Counted from the first letter of the stretch, positions 10,741-23,249 are shown. The stretch is 64,000 nucleotides of DNA from Triatoma infestans (GCA_011037195.1 JAAEAF010003440.1:48043-112042); one strand, 5' to 3'. Made by a program: numbers and translations. The notes: generated by a model not told the origin, from the sequence alone.

Positions 10741-11819
10741 AGCAGTTAGAGCAAGCAATAAAATACCATAGATTATGGATAAGTTATTTTTGTAGTGATT
10801 TTTATAAAAATGTATTTACAAATTATAACGAATAAATAATGGAATGAATGGATGAATAAAAGAAAAAGTAGAAAAACAAAAATAGAAATCGTAAACACGG
10901 ATATAAAAAAGTTTTTGGTGGCCCATTAGCTCTTTTTACTCTCAGTGCGTGGGTTTTGATGGTATTAACTTTTTAATGAACTGATATCGCTTTTTCACCC
11001 CTCCCATTTATTACCAACTTGATGCGCATGCGTACTTAAACTCTGCCTAAAAATAAAAGGATTGGCCTCGCTCTCTCTCTCTCACACTCTCTCTCGCTAT
11101 ATATATATATACAGTACATATATTTGTGCATGCGTGTGTATATTTAGTTAGACTGTTAAATGGACCAGTTCACATTACCCTTAATTATTGTCTTAATTAA
11201 ATGGTTCACAACTTTTCTTATCTCGGCCAGCTTGAAGTAATGTTTGCGAGGTGAATAAAGTGTTATCTGCGTTTGTATTTTTTTTGTTTTTGTTTTTGTA
11301 CTTTCACTTACACTGTAATAGCAAATTTTGCAATCGTGTTAAATTTTCAAAATTCGATTTCCACGAATATATCTATAAATAGAAAGTATTATTCATAACG
11401 GATGACATATATGGAGACATTCAAATAATTATTTCAATAGGCATCGATTTAAATTTTCTATTTTATCGATAAAATATCTATCGAAGTTATTATAGAAGAA
11501 TTCCTTACCACGAGACCATTAGAACTCGCATTTCATTTCTCTCTGATATTGTAGTTATCCATGTGTTTGTATAAATGCGGACCTCTGGTGGTGAATACAA
11601 ACAAATCTTCAACCAACACGCGACCTATTATATTTTCATTTTTATTTATTACCGGATATGAGATTGTATCTTTACTACTATTTGCCTTGTCACTGCTGGT
11701 TTCAGAATGTATATATATACGTTCCATGTTATATACAATATCGCGCAATCCAATAAACAACATTATTTAATAAAATTATTTAACTATGAATTAAATAAAT
11801 ATGAAAATGTTTAAATTAA
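10741..11819. other. AT-rich region, one unassigned open frame
   Basis: No gene recognised. A (TA)n tract sits at 11098-11112. A minus-strand frame at 11533-11763 (76 codons, containing GRVLVEDLFVFTTRGPHLYK) reads more like protein than its neighbours, but the plus strand is open over the same bases, no family is recognised, and it may be chance. Confidence 0.35.
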
Positions 11820-12428
11820 TGTGTGACTGACAAAATTCCTTAACCGGAAGTACCACTTTGCCAAATAGTTTTTTTCCACTGTTTTGCGTTTTTCTTAAAA
11901 AATGTCTCCAACGATTTTCTATGAAGTTCGGTTATCAATTACACATGTTAAAAGCTCAACGTTTATTTGAAACATTTTTCTGGGACAATTCATATAAAGC
12001 GGTTTTTGGGGAATGGGATGGGGTTATATTTTCTTGTAAAGTGCTATTTCAGTTTATTATATAATTATATAAAATTATATATGTTTGAAAAAAAAGCAGT
12101 TCAACAAAAGTGCGTTTTTTTTAAACTTTTTTTAGTTTTTCGGCGTTTTTCTCCAACGGATTTCTTTTCATATTTTTTACTAACCACGGATACAGAGCTC
12201 TGTCACTTTTGTTTGTAACTTTTTCCTGAGAAAGTTCATTTAAAGATGAGTGAGAGGGAGGTTTATGCTTTGCTCAAACATGTCTTTTTATTAAATAAAC
12301 ATTCTCCCGTTGATTTTAAATCGAAGAGAAGTGAACATTTAGTAAAATTTATAAGTTTGAAAAGAATTCGTCAAAAATAACTGTATAAATTGCAGTATGA
12401 GAAAGTCGTGTGAGTCTTTCACACCAGA
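11820..12428 (+). repeat. CGGAAGT repeat copy
   Basis: Starts near ATTCCTTAACCGGAAGTACC and ends GCAGTATGAGAAAGTCGTGT + TTTCACACCAGAT. It carries one full module, including GGGATGGGGTTA. The plus-strand frames 11858-12218 arise from it. Confidence 0.75.
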
Positions 12429-12429
12429 T

Positions 12430-12712
12430 TTGTTTCAGTACTTCCCCAGCGGCATCTTTGGTACACTTCTCAAGCAAAGTACTGCTGTGTCCAATGTTTA
12501 CCATGTCTTTGATGATTGGCTGCGAAGTGATTAGGATGACAGCACATCTTTTTCCATTATAACTTTTCCAAAAAAAAAAATCGGTTGCCATTGTCAGAAC
12601 TTCAGGAACAAAGTTTGATGCATTGGCACATATAAATCCGCAGGATATGCATCTTGGAAATTGTTGGAATAAATTCCGACCCCAGCAGATCCATCCATAT
12701 GAACTTTCAGCC
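12430..12712 (-). pseudogene. Retrotransposon RNase H domain, frameshifted fragment
   Basis: Two minus-strand frames together read as an RNase H domain of an I-like non-LTR element. The first frame gives HMDGSAGVGIYSNN and MHQTLFLKF (first catalytic Asp in DGS). After a shift near 12620 the next gives EVLTMATD (position of the catalytic Glu), then KRCAVILITSQPIIKDM where the active family has a Ser-Asp-Ser, so the third acidic residue is lost. The domain would resolve RNA-DNA hybrids during retrotransposition; this copy is dead. The C-terminal end runs into the adjacent CGGAAGT repeat, so the nominal 121-codon frame 12349-12714 is a chimera. Confidence 0.6.
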
Positions 12713-12825
12713 ATACTTATTCTGAATACTATTCTGCAGTAGTGGTTAACGCTGAATTCCTTAATTCAAACCCAAAACGCCACATTTTTAACGTATTTTG
12801 GGCCGACCAACAAAAAGAAATTTGG

Positions 12826-13311
12826 TGCATGTAGGGGTAGTGAACCCCCACCACTCATCCACTCTAGCGGAGAGAAACAGCCCCTCTCGCAAAGAGAGGA
12901 GAGGCTCGGCCAGTATATATATATATATATGAGAGATAGGCAATGAGACATCATTCAGAATTGCCACCAATGTAGGGTGTTTAGAGGAGATAGAGGTTTG
13001 TTGCTTGAGGTGATAAATAACACCGTAAATTTGGTTTTAAATATATAATTGAATATATGTATATGACTGACTGCCAGGACTTTACACTAACTGAACTGAA
13101 AACTGAACTGACAGACTGACGTGGCTAAGAAGATATGATGGAGCGATGTTTAACTGATGTGTAAAATAAGAATTCTATCTGAATGATGATTCTCATGTGG
13201 CTATCTCTCATACTATATATATATATATACTGGCCCGAGCCTCTCCTCTCTTTGCGAGAGGGGCTGGTTTCTCTCCGTAGAGTGGATGATGGTGGGGGTT
13301 CACTACCCTAC
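12826..13311. mobile_element. LTR family (TGTAGGGTAGTGAAC), inverted partial dimer
   Basis: The minus strand from 13311 to 12968 reads TGTAGGGTAGTGAACC ... AACACCCTACA, a 344-bp unit with matching inverted ends, like a solo LTR. It is followed by TTGGTGGCAATTC, which resembles a primer-binding site, and then by an inverted copy of the LTR's first ~125 bp (12826-12952). A second copy lies at 63672-64000. (TA)n tracts at 12914-12930 and 13213-13229 lie at equal places in the two arms. No coding sequence. Confidence 0.6.
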
Positions 13312-13374
13312 ATGCTATAGTTGAATTTTATGGCTGTTTGATGTAATATTAATTTGTTTCAACGGTTGTAGAAT

Positions 13375-14112
13375 ATGAGCCTCTTAAATATAAATAACCT
13401 TTTAATTATAATAACTTGAAATGAATTACATTATTCCCGACGTTCCGACACCCTGCGTATCTTTATCAACGGAATTTATTGTTCACATATATCTATTACA
13501 TCTGTTAACATCGGTGGGGAGATGTGATTATTTGTAGAGTTTAATTTCCATTTCAAGTATGTCCAATTTTGCTATTAAGTTCATTTGGATTTTGAATTTG
13601 GGACCACGTGGTACAATTCTTTTTTTCTTTGTACGAATATTATACATTATATATTGTGTTTTTTTATTTTGTTGATATAAGGTTGTTGACTCAACCACCA
13701 GTGCCCTCACTCAATATACAGCTTATAAACAACAAATAATAAACACAATTACTAATGTAATATTCGTATAAAGAAAAACGAATGGTACCACGTGGTCCCA
13801 AATTCAAAAAATCCATATGAACTTAATACAACCAGTCTTAAGGTTGAAATTCTTAACTACACAACTATTCATAATTACGACTAGTACAACAGAGTTACTA
13901 ATAAATTAATTTAGCAAAAATTTGGACATCCTTGAAACTGGAAATAAACTCTATATAATAATCACATCTCCAATACCGATGTAATGATATTGTGAACATT
14001 AACTTTCCCCTTGAAATGACACGCAGACGTGTCGGAACGTGAGGAATAAATGCAATTCATTCAAGAGATATTCATAATTAAAAAGGCTGTTCAGAGATCA
14101 TATTCTTACAAC
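13375..14112. mobile_element. Foldback element FB-D
   Basis: Arms 13375-13620 and 13770-14112 are inverted copies. Shared marks include GTTGTAGAATATGAG/CATATTCTTACAAC at the outer ends, TTGGGACCACGTGGTACAATTC inside and a hairpin GACACGCAGACGTGTC followed by GGAACG (right arm, about 14018-14040), a decayed form of the foldback motif. No target duplication was identified. The 60-codon frame 13528-13710 is a by-product. Confidence 0.55.
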
Positions 14113-14147
14113 TTGAAAGAAATTTTGGATCTGCGGTCCACCAGTCA

Positions 14148-14492
14148 TAATGGGTATGAGGAAGGAGAGCAAATGGTTTGGTTTCAGATTAATAAAGTAC
14201 GAGATATGGCTATAGATATGGCTGTACACAGTATAAGTGAACAAGTGGACACCGACTGTCTGGAATTTACATGAATAATATTAATTAAAATAACAGAGAA
14301 ATGTAGAGAGGTAAATAGTTGAGATGAGCACGTTTCTGACTGCTGAGTGAACTCTGCTGTATATGACTTTTGCATATCTCCGTCGCTAAATTTAAGCAGT
14401 TTCTCCCAATCTAGTCCGATAGTGTGGTACTGTCATTTCTGTCTCTCTTTCTCTCTATACTATGGGATCCCTCTCTTTTAGATCCTATTACA
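14148..14492 (+). repeat. LTR-like repeat (TAATGGGTATGAG...CCTATTACA), copy 2
   Basis: Second copy of the 2502-2868 repeat: same TAATGGGTATGAGGAAGGAG start and GGATCCCTCTCTT/GATCCTATTA end, separated by a diverged middle. Probably a decayed solo LTR. The 74-codon frame 14050-14274 crosses its left edge and is not a gene. Confidence 0.4.
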
Positions 14493-15006
14493 CCAATCGA
14501 TAGGATGTCCTCGGAAATCTCCAGGAAATAGTATATCAGAAGCAAATTCCTTGATTTTAAACATCAGTTTGGGGGGGTGGGGGTCAGTAAGCTTTCCAGA
14601 GCTGTGGAATGGAGGTTTTTTTTCCAGTTTTTTCCTTAATTTCAGGGCAACAATACTTGCTCTTCTCTGCGTAAAACGTTCCAGTGAAATCTGTATTTTT
14701 ATTGCGAAATAGTGTTTGATTTGGGTGCGCTGGATTTGTTATTAATGCGGCTGGACATTACACGAGTTAAAAATTATTAAAATTTTCCAGATGTAGACAA
14801 TTTTGTAAGATAAAGTCCTGTGAATGAATTGTAACAGTTTTCTTTGTATAACTAAAATCTCCCACCAAATTAATCTTGTGGCCAGTCTCTCTTATCTCTT
14901 TCAAATAAATGCAGCCGCTACAAGCTGATTGGTTGCAGTTTTTGCCTCGTCTTACCCCTTACAATATACCCTAATTAATTGTAGTAGCTTATTATAGAAA
15001 AATAAA
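14493..15006. other. Non-coding, no feature recognised
   Basis: Mixed sequence with short G-runs near 14570. A (TAAA)n-like tract at 15001-15017 served as the target of the next element. Confidence 0.4.
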
Positions 15007-15017
15007 TAAATAAATAA

Positions 15018-16270
15018 TGAAGTGGTATTTCAGTGAAGAACCAGTTGTTCAGCCAAATTTGTTTTATTTTTCACATTATTAGTTACAGATCTTTTTAATA
15101 AATTTCTTACGTTTCGGCACTAAACGTGCCATCCTCAGAGGAAATTCTACAATTATAAAAATATTGTTTACACATTTACATATAAATATACTTATTACAT
15201 CATAAAACTAGTATATATTTTTGTCCAAAAATTACTAACCATTATTTATTCTGCAATTTATGTGAAAGTTTTCCATGCATTATTTTGTGGGCTTCGTTTT
15301 TTATCTTAAGCATTGTCTGCTTTCGTTTTTGGATAAAATTGTTTGATATTTTATATAGTCAGCCAAATATTTTTTTATTGTTGGTACCGTGAAATATGTT
15401 TCTTATTATTATCTTAATTTTTTACTGTAAATTTATATAATTATAGTTATATATTTTAATTAATATGTTTTTGAGTTTTAAGATAGTTAATTAATAAAGC
15501 TTAATCACAATTGTACATACAGAATGTAGTTTGTGTCTTTATTTTTCTTTTTATTTTTCCTTTATCTGGCTTCGTTATATTTATTACGTTATCGTTTTTT
15601 GCATTTTAGTTTATTTTACAATGGAAAACTATTTTTTGTTTGTTCTAAACAGCCACATCATATTTATTTAACTATTAGACTCACGTGGTTTTTTCTTTCT
15701 TATTTTTCAGTTTCTTTTTGTATGTTTATTGTTTGTAAAATTACTGAAATTTATATTTTAAATTTGTATTAGTATTATATTTTATTATTTAAATGTTTAT
15801 TCAAAGAAGTTTGGTTTATTTAAATATTGATACTTACGGATACAAATTGAGTCGCCTTACTTATTTGGCTGTTTAGTAAGGCGACTCAATTTGTATATAA
15901 AATATCAAACAATTTTATCCAAAAACAAAAGCAGACAATGCTTAAGTTAAAAAACGAAGCCCACAAAATAATGCATGGAAAACTTTCACATAAATTGCAG
16001 AATAAATAATGGTTAGTAATTTTTGGACAAAAATATATACTAGTTTATGTTGTAATAAGTATATTTATATGTAAATGTTTAAACAATATTTTTATAATTG
16101 TAGAATTTCCTCTGAGGATGGCACGTTTAGTGCCGAAACGTAAGAAATTTATTAAAAAGATCTGTAACTAATAATGTGAAAAAATAAAACAAAATTTGGC
16201 TGAACAACTGGTTCTTCACTGAAATACCACTTCATACAGAAAACTTCGGCCGTCAAAACAGAAATTAAAT
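15018..16270. mobile_element. Foldback element FB-A, long copy
   Basis: Left arm 15018-15360 is the inverse of right arm 15905-16258: TGAAGTGGTATTTCAGTGAA, the GTTCAGCCAAATTTG block, AGATCTTTTTAATAAATTTC and the motif GAGGATGGCAC..GTGCCGAAACG occur in both. The right arm extends past the left one (ACAGAAAACTTCGGCCGTC), as in Penelope-like partly inverted terminal repeats. The flank is TAAATAAATAA on both sides (low complexity, so weaker evidence). Motif positions: 15111-15138 minus and 16112-16139 plus. No intact reverse transcriptase is present. The 79-codon frame at 15533-15772 lies in the AT-rich centre and is not recognised. Confidence 0.65.
15840..15896. repeat. 21-bp perfect hairpin at the centre of FB-A
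   Basis: ATACAAATTGAGTCG + CCTTAC pairs perfectly with GTAAGG + CGACTCAATTTGTAT around a 15-nt loop (15861-15875). It marks the point where the two arms meet and could be a snap-back junction. Confidence 0.8.
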
Positions 16271-16282
16271 ATAAATAAATAA

Positions 16283-18300
16283 TTTATTAATGAAGTTGTT
16301 GTATAATGTTCAAGGTCAGAAACATGGCTTCCTTTAGGTACTTTTTTACGGTTTGTACAGTTGCATTTACGGAAGATAAATTGCTATTTCTCATCCCCTA
16401 TATGTGTGTATACATATATATATATATATATAAGGTGTAGGCAGTAAATAAAGAAGATAGGGGAAGAGTACTTTTCTTTTTAATTTTCTTCGACTTACAT
16501 CCCCACTCACTGGATTCCTATTGCAAGTGTAATGTTTTTCCTTTATAGGGGCGCTATGTGGGAAGTGAGCTGCTTGTTTTACTGCTTTACTTCTTCCAGT
16601 AAAAGAACAGTAATGGAAATAAAATAAAATAAAAAGAAAAAAAGAGAAAAACGGAGCGACATGTTTTGAATTCCCAATTTGACAAATGGAGTCTATTTGT
16701 ACAAAGTGGCAGGTCATTTGTTGGGAATTACTCAATGTTTTGTGGGCACATATAACTCTCATTTCATTCTATCTTCTTGTTCCCCCCATTTACTCCCGTT
16801 CACTCATTTTCCATTCTTAATACTTTGATCACACTCTGGAAAAAATAAAAATAAAATAAAGAAGAAGGGAAACTTAGAAATAACTAGGTGAAAGTACCCG
16901 TTGTTGTCGGGTAAAATTCCGCTTTTTTTTTTAATTTTTGATAAGTAATTTCAAGGAACAAATATCACCCGACAGGTTGAGAAAAGAAAGTTCTAATAGA
17001 AGTTTTGACTGATGAAGAGACAAACAATCACACGTTTTCTCTCACTGTAATTCTCACAGTTCTAGTTTAGCAATGTTATTAAAGCGCTCTCTCCTAACTT
17101 CCCTCACTAACTAAACTCTAGATTCCTTAATGCATTGCCTAAATAAGTGTTACATAGAAAAATTATTTCAACGAAAAATTAATCAATGAATATTATGACA
17201 GCTGTATATATCTTGCCTATAGTTTCCATATACCCAACCTCTTTTCCCTTTTCTTCACTTCAGTTAAGAGGGGGGGGAGACTTTTGAGTGGAAAACTCCA
17301 GTTTTCTGCCAAGGACAGGCTCAGTTGGTTTAGGTGGAAGAGAACAACTTTAGCTATTGGTATAATAGAGTGAGATAGTTTTCCCCTTTCCATCTTAATT
17401 CCCTGGTGCTTAAATGGAGAAAATACATTAAGTCGCACTAGAAAGCACCGGGAAAGATAATAACTTAATATTATTATTAAAGACAGTTTCATAGTTTGTC
17501 TTGGCGGTATTGCTATTCTGTTTATACTATGAAATTCTCTAGAGACTGGTAAACACTTAGTTATGGTAAATTGGTCAATTAGTTTAGCTGTGAGCTATTC
17601 ATAAAATGACCAAGTTTTAGTGAAGACCAATAGGATAGAGTAATTCTCATTTGTGTATATATATATATATATATAATATATATATATATGTCTAAAATCA
17701 TTCTTGTTATAGTTTCCAGCCTTCACAAAACTTACTACTAAAATTGTTACACAAAGTATGTTGATGGATTGTTGACAAATTGCTCACTATCCAAAAGACC
17801 TAGATAGGACCTAGGATAGGAGCTAGTTGTTATAGGATGTTGTTTGGTAGTATCTAGTAGAACTTGTATAGGATGGGAGAAACTTTCTAGATAAATTGAC
17901 TATGGTTTTGACTAAGGAAGTCGCTCAGTGTGAGGGATTGCTTGAATAGAGTAAGGCTGGAAACTGAAACAATAAAGGAAACTTTACCTACAGAACGGCT
18001 TTACTTGTACCCACCTTTACTTTATCTTGATTAAAACTTATTCTGTAATTGGTTCACTGTAATAAAATGCTTACAAAAAAGAAAAGAAAAGATATTGATG
18101 AATATTTTGAACGATATTATCTTATTATATATATTTTCTATAACAATATTATATCACAGGGTTGATTATACTTCCAGGACGAGTGATTTATTTAAAAGAA
18201 ATTGAAATCCTTAATCATTCTTGTAGGAGGAAATGAACTGCTCATTTCTTCAGAGATGCTGCCGATCCCTGAAACAGGTATTCCAACCTAAGACAAGCGA
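16283..18300. other. Long non-coding stretch
   Basis: No gene recognised. There are (TA)n tracts at 16415-16432 and 17655-17690. The frames at 16391-16762 and 17217-17492 (minus) lack domain features and look like chance. The segment 17690-18080 has several CTAG-rich words and an AATAAA and might be an old LTR, but no ends were found. Confidence 0.4.
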
Positions 18301-18334
18301 AGTTGGCGATCGTCAAGGTATTCTACACCCAACA

Positions 18335-18466
18335 TTAACGGCCGCTCGAACAGTTTAATGTCAGATTTATTGTGCATAAGCTCTTCAGCCATGAAATTCT
18401 TCTTCCAGGTCCTCGCTTGCCATCCCATCTTACTATGAAGAATCAATTGAAGTGGCTCATATCTTT
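18335..18466 (-). pseudogene. Non-LTR retrotransposon C-terminal fragment
   Basis: On the minus strand, one frame reads RYEPLQLILHSK and after a shift the next reads GKRGPGRRISWLKSL then INLTLNCSSG. This matches the GK-RG-GR-SWL signature common near the C terminus of insect endonuclease/reverse-transcriptase polyproteins, usually followed by a W-F-G-L-T-S-x-L-F-R-A-like segment. The copy is frameshifted and short. Surrounding bases (18230-18600) look coding-derived but could not be assigned. Confidence 0.5.
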
Positions 18467-18929
18467 GGTTGTTACGTATGGTATACCTAGTATTCTAAGT
18501 TCCCAATTTTGACATTCGGAGTTCTCTATGATATACATTGTTGTTAGAATCTCCCGGTTGATGATATCGTCTTCATAGCCACTCACTCTACACTTTAACA
18601 CATCTAATCTTAAAAATATTTATAGGAGAAAACGTACACTCTAAGGAAATGTCACTTTATAGGAAAAAACCTTAACTTATACAACCACATCAGAATCCAT
18701 CTAAATGAATTTGGCTGAATATATTCCAAACGAAAAATCTATATTTTTGTTTTATTTATGAAAATTAGTATCAGCAAATAATAAAATTGAAAACATATAA
18801 GTACTAAAAAGAAACAACAACAACAACCGGACCAAAACCAAAATGCCGGGCTTAATCCAACGAATATTCTCACCACTTCTAACGAAATGGACAAAAACCT
18901 TAAGGAAAACAAAATAAGCTCTTCCACAG

Positions 18930-19420
18930 ACCTGGTCAGCTAAAGAGGCTGAAACAAATATCCTTACAAACTCTACAAAAGAGATCTGACAAAAAAATCT
19001 ATTAAGCAGAGATTATCCTTAGACAACAACGGCCCTTAGATAACAGGATCTATCAGCCTGTATGGATCTTCATATAAGCTGAATATTGTGAGCTGTCCAA
19101 GGCCAAGGAAAGCCTGCCAGACATTTGCTCAAAGAAACGCCAGAAGAGTATTCAAGTGCCTTATTTCACCAACCTATCCACCTCTGCATTCCCCAGGATT
19201 CACAAATTTCCTATGATCCAGGCTAGAAAAATATCCTTAAAAAAGTAAGCTCTACCAGAATTGTAAAACCTTCTTGTAGAATGGTATTGCGGAATAATTG
19301 CTGCCTTTTATATATTGGTTTTCCCGTTCATCTTCATATGTTTAGTTAGGCAGCTAGTGAGGAAGAAGTCAGCTTCTCCTGTTTGACATAGTATAGGCGT
19401 TCCTTAGAAAATTGCTTTCA
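18930..19420 (-). pseudogene. I-like LINE 3' end, old copy D
   Basis: Minus-strand frames contain a decayed RNase H end (IPGNAEVDRLVK near 19175-19210, compare WVPGHVGI and NEKVD in the copy at 24805-25118) and a degraded form of the downstream cysteine segment. Many stops; clearly the oldest of the four copies of this family in the window. Confidence 0.5.
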
Positions 19421-20150
19421 AGTAGACCGCCACATAATCTTGTGTTTATTCCCATAATCTTGCTGGCACCCTTTCTATGAAATTTTAGATGGAAAAAAAA
19501 TTGTTAAACTATTTTCCAGTCAAATTCAAAATTTTCTATTCATTATTTAAATATAAACACTTTAAAATAAATAGGAAAAAAGAAAATATAACCAGTGAAT
19601 TTCATTAGAATATGGTAACACCAGAGAAGATCAAGCTTTTGTTTTCTTACTTCTTTTTTCCTTTTCATGCCTTTTCTTTTGAAAGATATGAATTTAAAAT
19701 TATATTCTGTTTCTATTTTCTTTTCTTCTATGTGTTATATTTTACTTTTTTAAAGACTTATTTTTTTAAAAAAAAGAAGAATATTAATAGGAAATTTTGC
19801 ATTTATATTAAAAAATATAAAGAAAAGTTTAAATATAAACTATTTTTTATTTTCTTTTGAGAAAGAAAAGGGTTTCACATTTGTATTTAAATATGTCAAC
19901 TTCAAGTGTATCTTTTGTTTACATTATTACTTTATTATGTTTGTATTTGCATTGTATGTTTATTTTCGTAAGTTCAAAATATATGATAAATTTAAATTTT
20001 CTATATGCTCTACATAACTTTGAATTTCTGCCAGTTTTGCTAAAAAAACTATTATTTCATTTCTCTCCGTAGATTCTGTAATTTGTGGTGGTGGAGAGGG
20101 TCGATGAACAATAGCGTTAAGCTTTCCTAGAATGTACCACTACATTACAA
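19421..20150. other. AT-rich non-coding stretch
   Basis: Very T/A-rich. The frames at 19612-19860 and 19857-20072 are dominated by Phe, Lys, Tyr and Ile and are composition artefacts. Confidence 0.45.
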
Positions 20151-20154
20151 TGTA

Positions 20155-21332
20155 TGGATCTACAGCCGATAGAACCATTGATAGAATACCAAATTTGAAA
20201 AAATCGATTAACCGGAAGTGTGACCCTACAGAATAGATTTATGGAAAGTCTTTGAATTTTCTTGGAAAACGACCATAATGATTTTCTTTAAACTTGGAAT
20301 GCCAACTGCACAAATATAAACCTATCACTTTTATTTGTAACATTTAAAAAAAAAAAAAATCTGGTGTGAAACACTCACACAACTTTCTCTTACTCCAGTT
20401 CTCAAAATTATAATTGACAAATTTTACAGTTTGTGTACTGAATTTAATGAAATTCGTCGAAAACTGAAAAAACTGTTCAGTAAAAGCGCACTTCCGGTCT
20501 ACTAATTTTCTTGAAACTTGGAATTTTGGCCATATATTTATTTCTAATTAATTTTCTTTGGATGATAGAATTATATAATCAACTATGATAGCACTTTAGA
20601 GAAAACATAACCCCACCCCTCCCATAAAAATGCCCTTAAATGAGTTTTCCCAGAGAAATGTTTCAAATAAAAGTTGCAGATCTTTCTATGTTTAGTTTAT
20701 ATGAAAAGTTTGAAGAAAATCGCCGGAGCTATTTTTGAGAAAATTGCGAAAAAGTGGAAAAATCATCTAGTAAAGTGGTGAAGAAAACGCACTTCCGGTT
20801 ATCCGATTTTTTCAAACTTGGAATTTGAACAACAAATTCAATTCTAATTAACATTATTTACATACAGAATTGTCTAACAAACTGAAATAGCACTTTAGGT
20901 GTTAACATAACCCCATCCCTCCTCCCCATAACTGCCCTTAAATGAATTTGCCCAGAGAAATGTTTCAAATAAAAGTTGTAGCTCGTTGTATGTGTAGTTT
21001 ATAATACAAGTTTGAAGAAAATCGTCGGAGTCATTTTTCAGAAAAAAAAAAACTAGTAAAGTGGTACTTCCGGTTGAGGAATTTTGACAGATAATGTACT
21101 GTCAGATCAACGGTGATATCTAAACGGAATATCAAGTTTCAACTTTCTACAGTTTTTCGTTTTTGGGCTATGCTGTTCACATACCCACACACATACAGAC
21201 CATTTGCTAAAAACCACTTTTTTAGACTCAGGGGACCTCAAAACGGATATTTCCGGTGAAAACGGGATATCGAGAATTTGATACGATTACAATACTTCCT
21301 CTTACTAGGAGTAAGAGAAAGTAAAAAAGGAT
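20155..21332 (-). repeat. CGGAAGT repeat, fullest minus-strand copy
   Basis: Mirror of the 8347-9715 copy. The 5' hairpin end is at 21300-21332 (ACTTCCTCTTACTAGGAGTAAGAGAAAGT), the 3' end at 20360-20400, then an inverted module out to 20155. CCGG marks at 20494, 20795 and 21070 give a 275-301 bp module. The shared inverted module shows that both copies descend from one composite ancestor. Confidence 0.8.
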
Positions 21333-23230
21333 TTTAGGAAGTTCAGCAGAATTTGTCGCGTTAAATTTCAAATTACTTAGGGGTTGTTTCAATGTTAATG
21401 ACGCCTACTTCTAGACTACTGTGTAATCTTGGCGGACTATTACCTGCTATCTCCGCCATCTCTATATTTACGTTAGGACAGATGAGTAAGGTTTGAAGTT
21501 TAAAGAAAATTTGTGACATTTTTACATTATACAATGTATTGTACTAACAGGAGTAAAAGCATGTCGTGTGGGTGTTCAGTTTTATTATTTATTTTTTTTT
21601 TATAAGTTCTCTTCCAGCTTTCATCTCATATTCTCATCATTTCATATAAACTTAAGTAACAGATTATTTTTTCCTTTATATCTTATTTAAATTTGTTTTA
21701 GAAAAAAAATGCATTTATTTTAAGAGACATTTAGAAAATAAAGTGGAAAATACAAAAATAAAACATGAGTAAAAAATATAAACTTGGTAAAAAATCAAAT
21801 GAATGGGTGTAAAGTTTTTAAGAAGATTAATTTCAAAATCTTGAGTAAAACTTTGTGTTCCATGCTGTTACTTTCTTTCTTTCTCCGGTCTTGACTCGAT
21901 TAATGAAACATCTTATCCATATTGTTTTCTTTTTCTCCTTTACTTTTCCATGTTTGTATAATATAATTGTAAACTGGTAGTGAAGGATTAAAAAAATAAT
22001 AAGTATATTACGATTGGCGATGGAGGTATCGATCTGAAAATGATTACAAAGTTGTTATCAAGTTTGTTCAGACAATGATTGTTGTTGAAGCGTATGTTAG
22101 CAACCAGAAGTTTGGCAATTATCCATTCTCTTAGCGGCCTGTTGAGATGCAAGTTCATGCGGCTCTATCCTACATCTCCTTTTTGCCTTTGCCCATAGTA
22201 TGGGAGATGGCAGCTAACGCTATCTTTCTTTAGACCTTGCCAGTTCTACAGCAATTGCACGAGTACTTTGGATTTGACTCAATAGCTTCCTGTAAAGTCT
22301 CATCAAAGTCCCCCGCAGAACCTGTCTTTTTTTTTTTTTCTAAGGTAGTATATCATCGCTATCCTAATTTTTTGAAACCAATGCTGGGCCGCACGCTGAA
22401 CAAGTACATTTTCCGCTTTGATTGCACATAGACAACGTGTAGCTTCAAGCAGCTGTCCACTGTTTTACCAATAGTGAACTAAAATATCCAATAGTGAGAC
22501 ACAGTCATGGTTTCCTAAAACAGCTCACAATTGGAACGGACTATTTGAAGAGAAAACACTGTAAAGATTAATATACTTTTGTGTTTATAATCATCGGATG
22601 TATGTGGGTTTCTAAAGTCCCTGGACATTCTTTAGTCATTTTTTTGTTATACACCTTATTTTATTTTATAACAAAATGATAGCTGAGTTAAAGTTAGAGA
22701 TGTGGATCGCCAAGTTGAGGTGTATTGTGATAATTGGATCGATTCCTTGGGTCTTGGGCTTTGGATTTTATTTGAATTTGATACAGTAAAGTCAGATTGC
22801 TAGCCGCCTCTCTCCACCGACACCTGCCCGGTAGTTGGACATAAAGTACGCCTGAAAAAAAAAGGCGTTACATTACTTATTTTATTCGAATATTGCAGAT
22901 ATGACAATTTAGAGGGAAAACCTATCTTCATCCTTCCGCAAGAACTACTCAAACAAATCTCCTAGGAAAATGTTTAAAAATGAAAATGATAGTGAACTTT
23001 AGTTCACTTCCTTTAAGAAGGAATTTGACCAAAATCTCTTCAAATCGGATCCTCCTTCTATCATAATTGAGTTTCCGGTGAGTTTCCTGCAATTTTGATT
23101 CTGCTCACTCATTGGCATACACAAATCACAAAAATATATATCTTACAAACAAATCTAAATTGATAAATTCACTTCAAACTTGAAACTTTAATTTTTAAAC
23201 ATTTAATAGGCATTAATATTACCTATAAAT
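21333..23230. other. Mixed non-coding stretch
   Basis: 21340-21590 resembles a diverged 3' part of the CGGAAGT repeat (GTAAAAGCATGTCGTGTGGG). 22080-22560 is less AT-rich; a minus-strand frame there (LREWIIAKLLVANIRF) faintly resembles a LINE C-terminus but is too short to assign. No gene is supported. Confidence 0.35.
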
Positions 23231-23249
23231 ATAGCAGGTGGGGATTGGA

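Noticed and set aside
14050..14274. 74-codon plus-strand frame
   Set aside because: Crosses the edge of FB-D into an LTR-like repeat, so it is a chimera of two repeats.
19612..20072. Two plus-strand frames of 82 and 71 codons
   Set aside because: Composition-driven (Phe, Lys, Tyr, Ile) in a T-rich tract; no family signature.
22237..22431. 64-codon plus-strand frame
   Set aside because: Contains a poly-Phe from a T-run, has no domain, and its ATG context is weak; kept only as part of an unassigned stretch.
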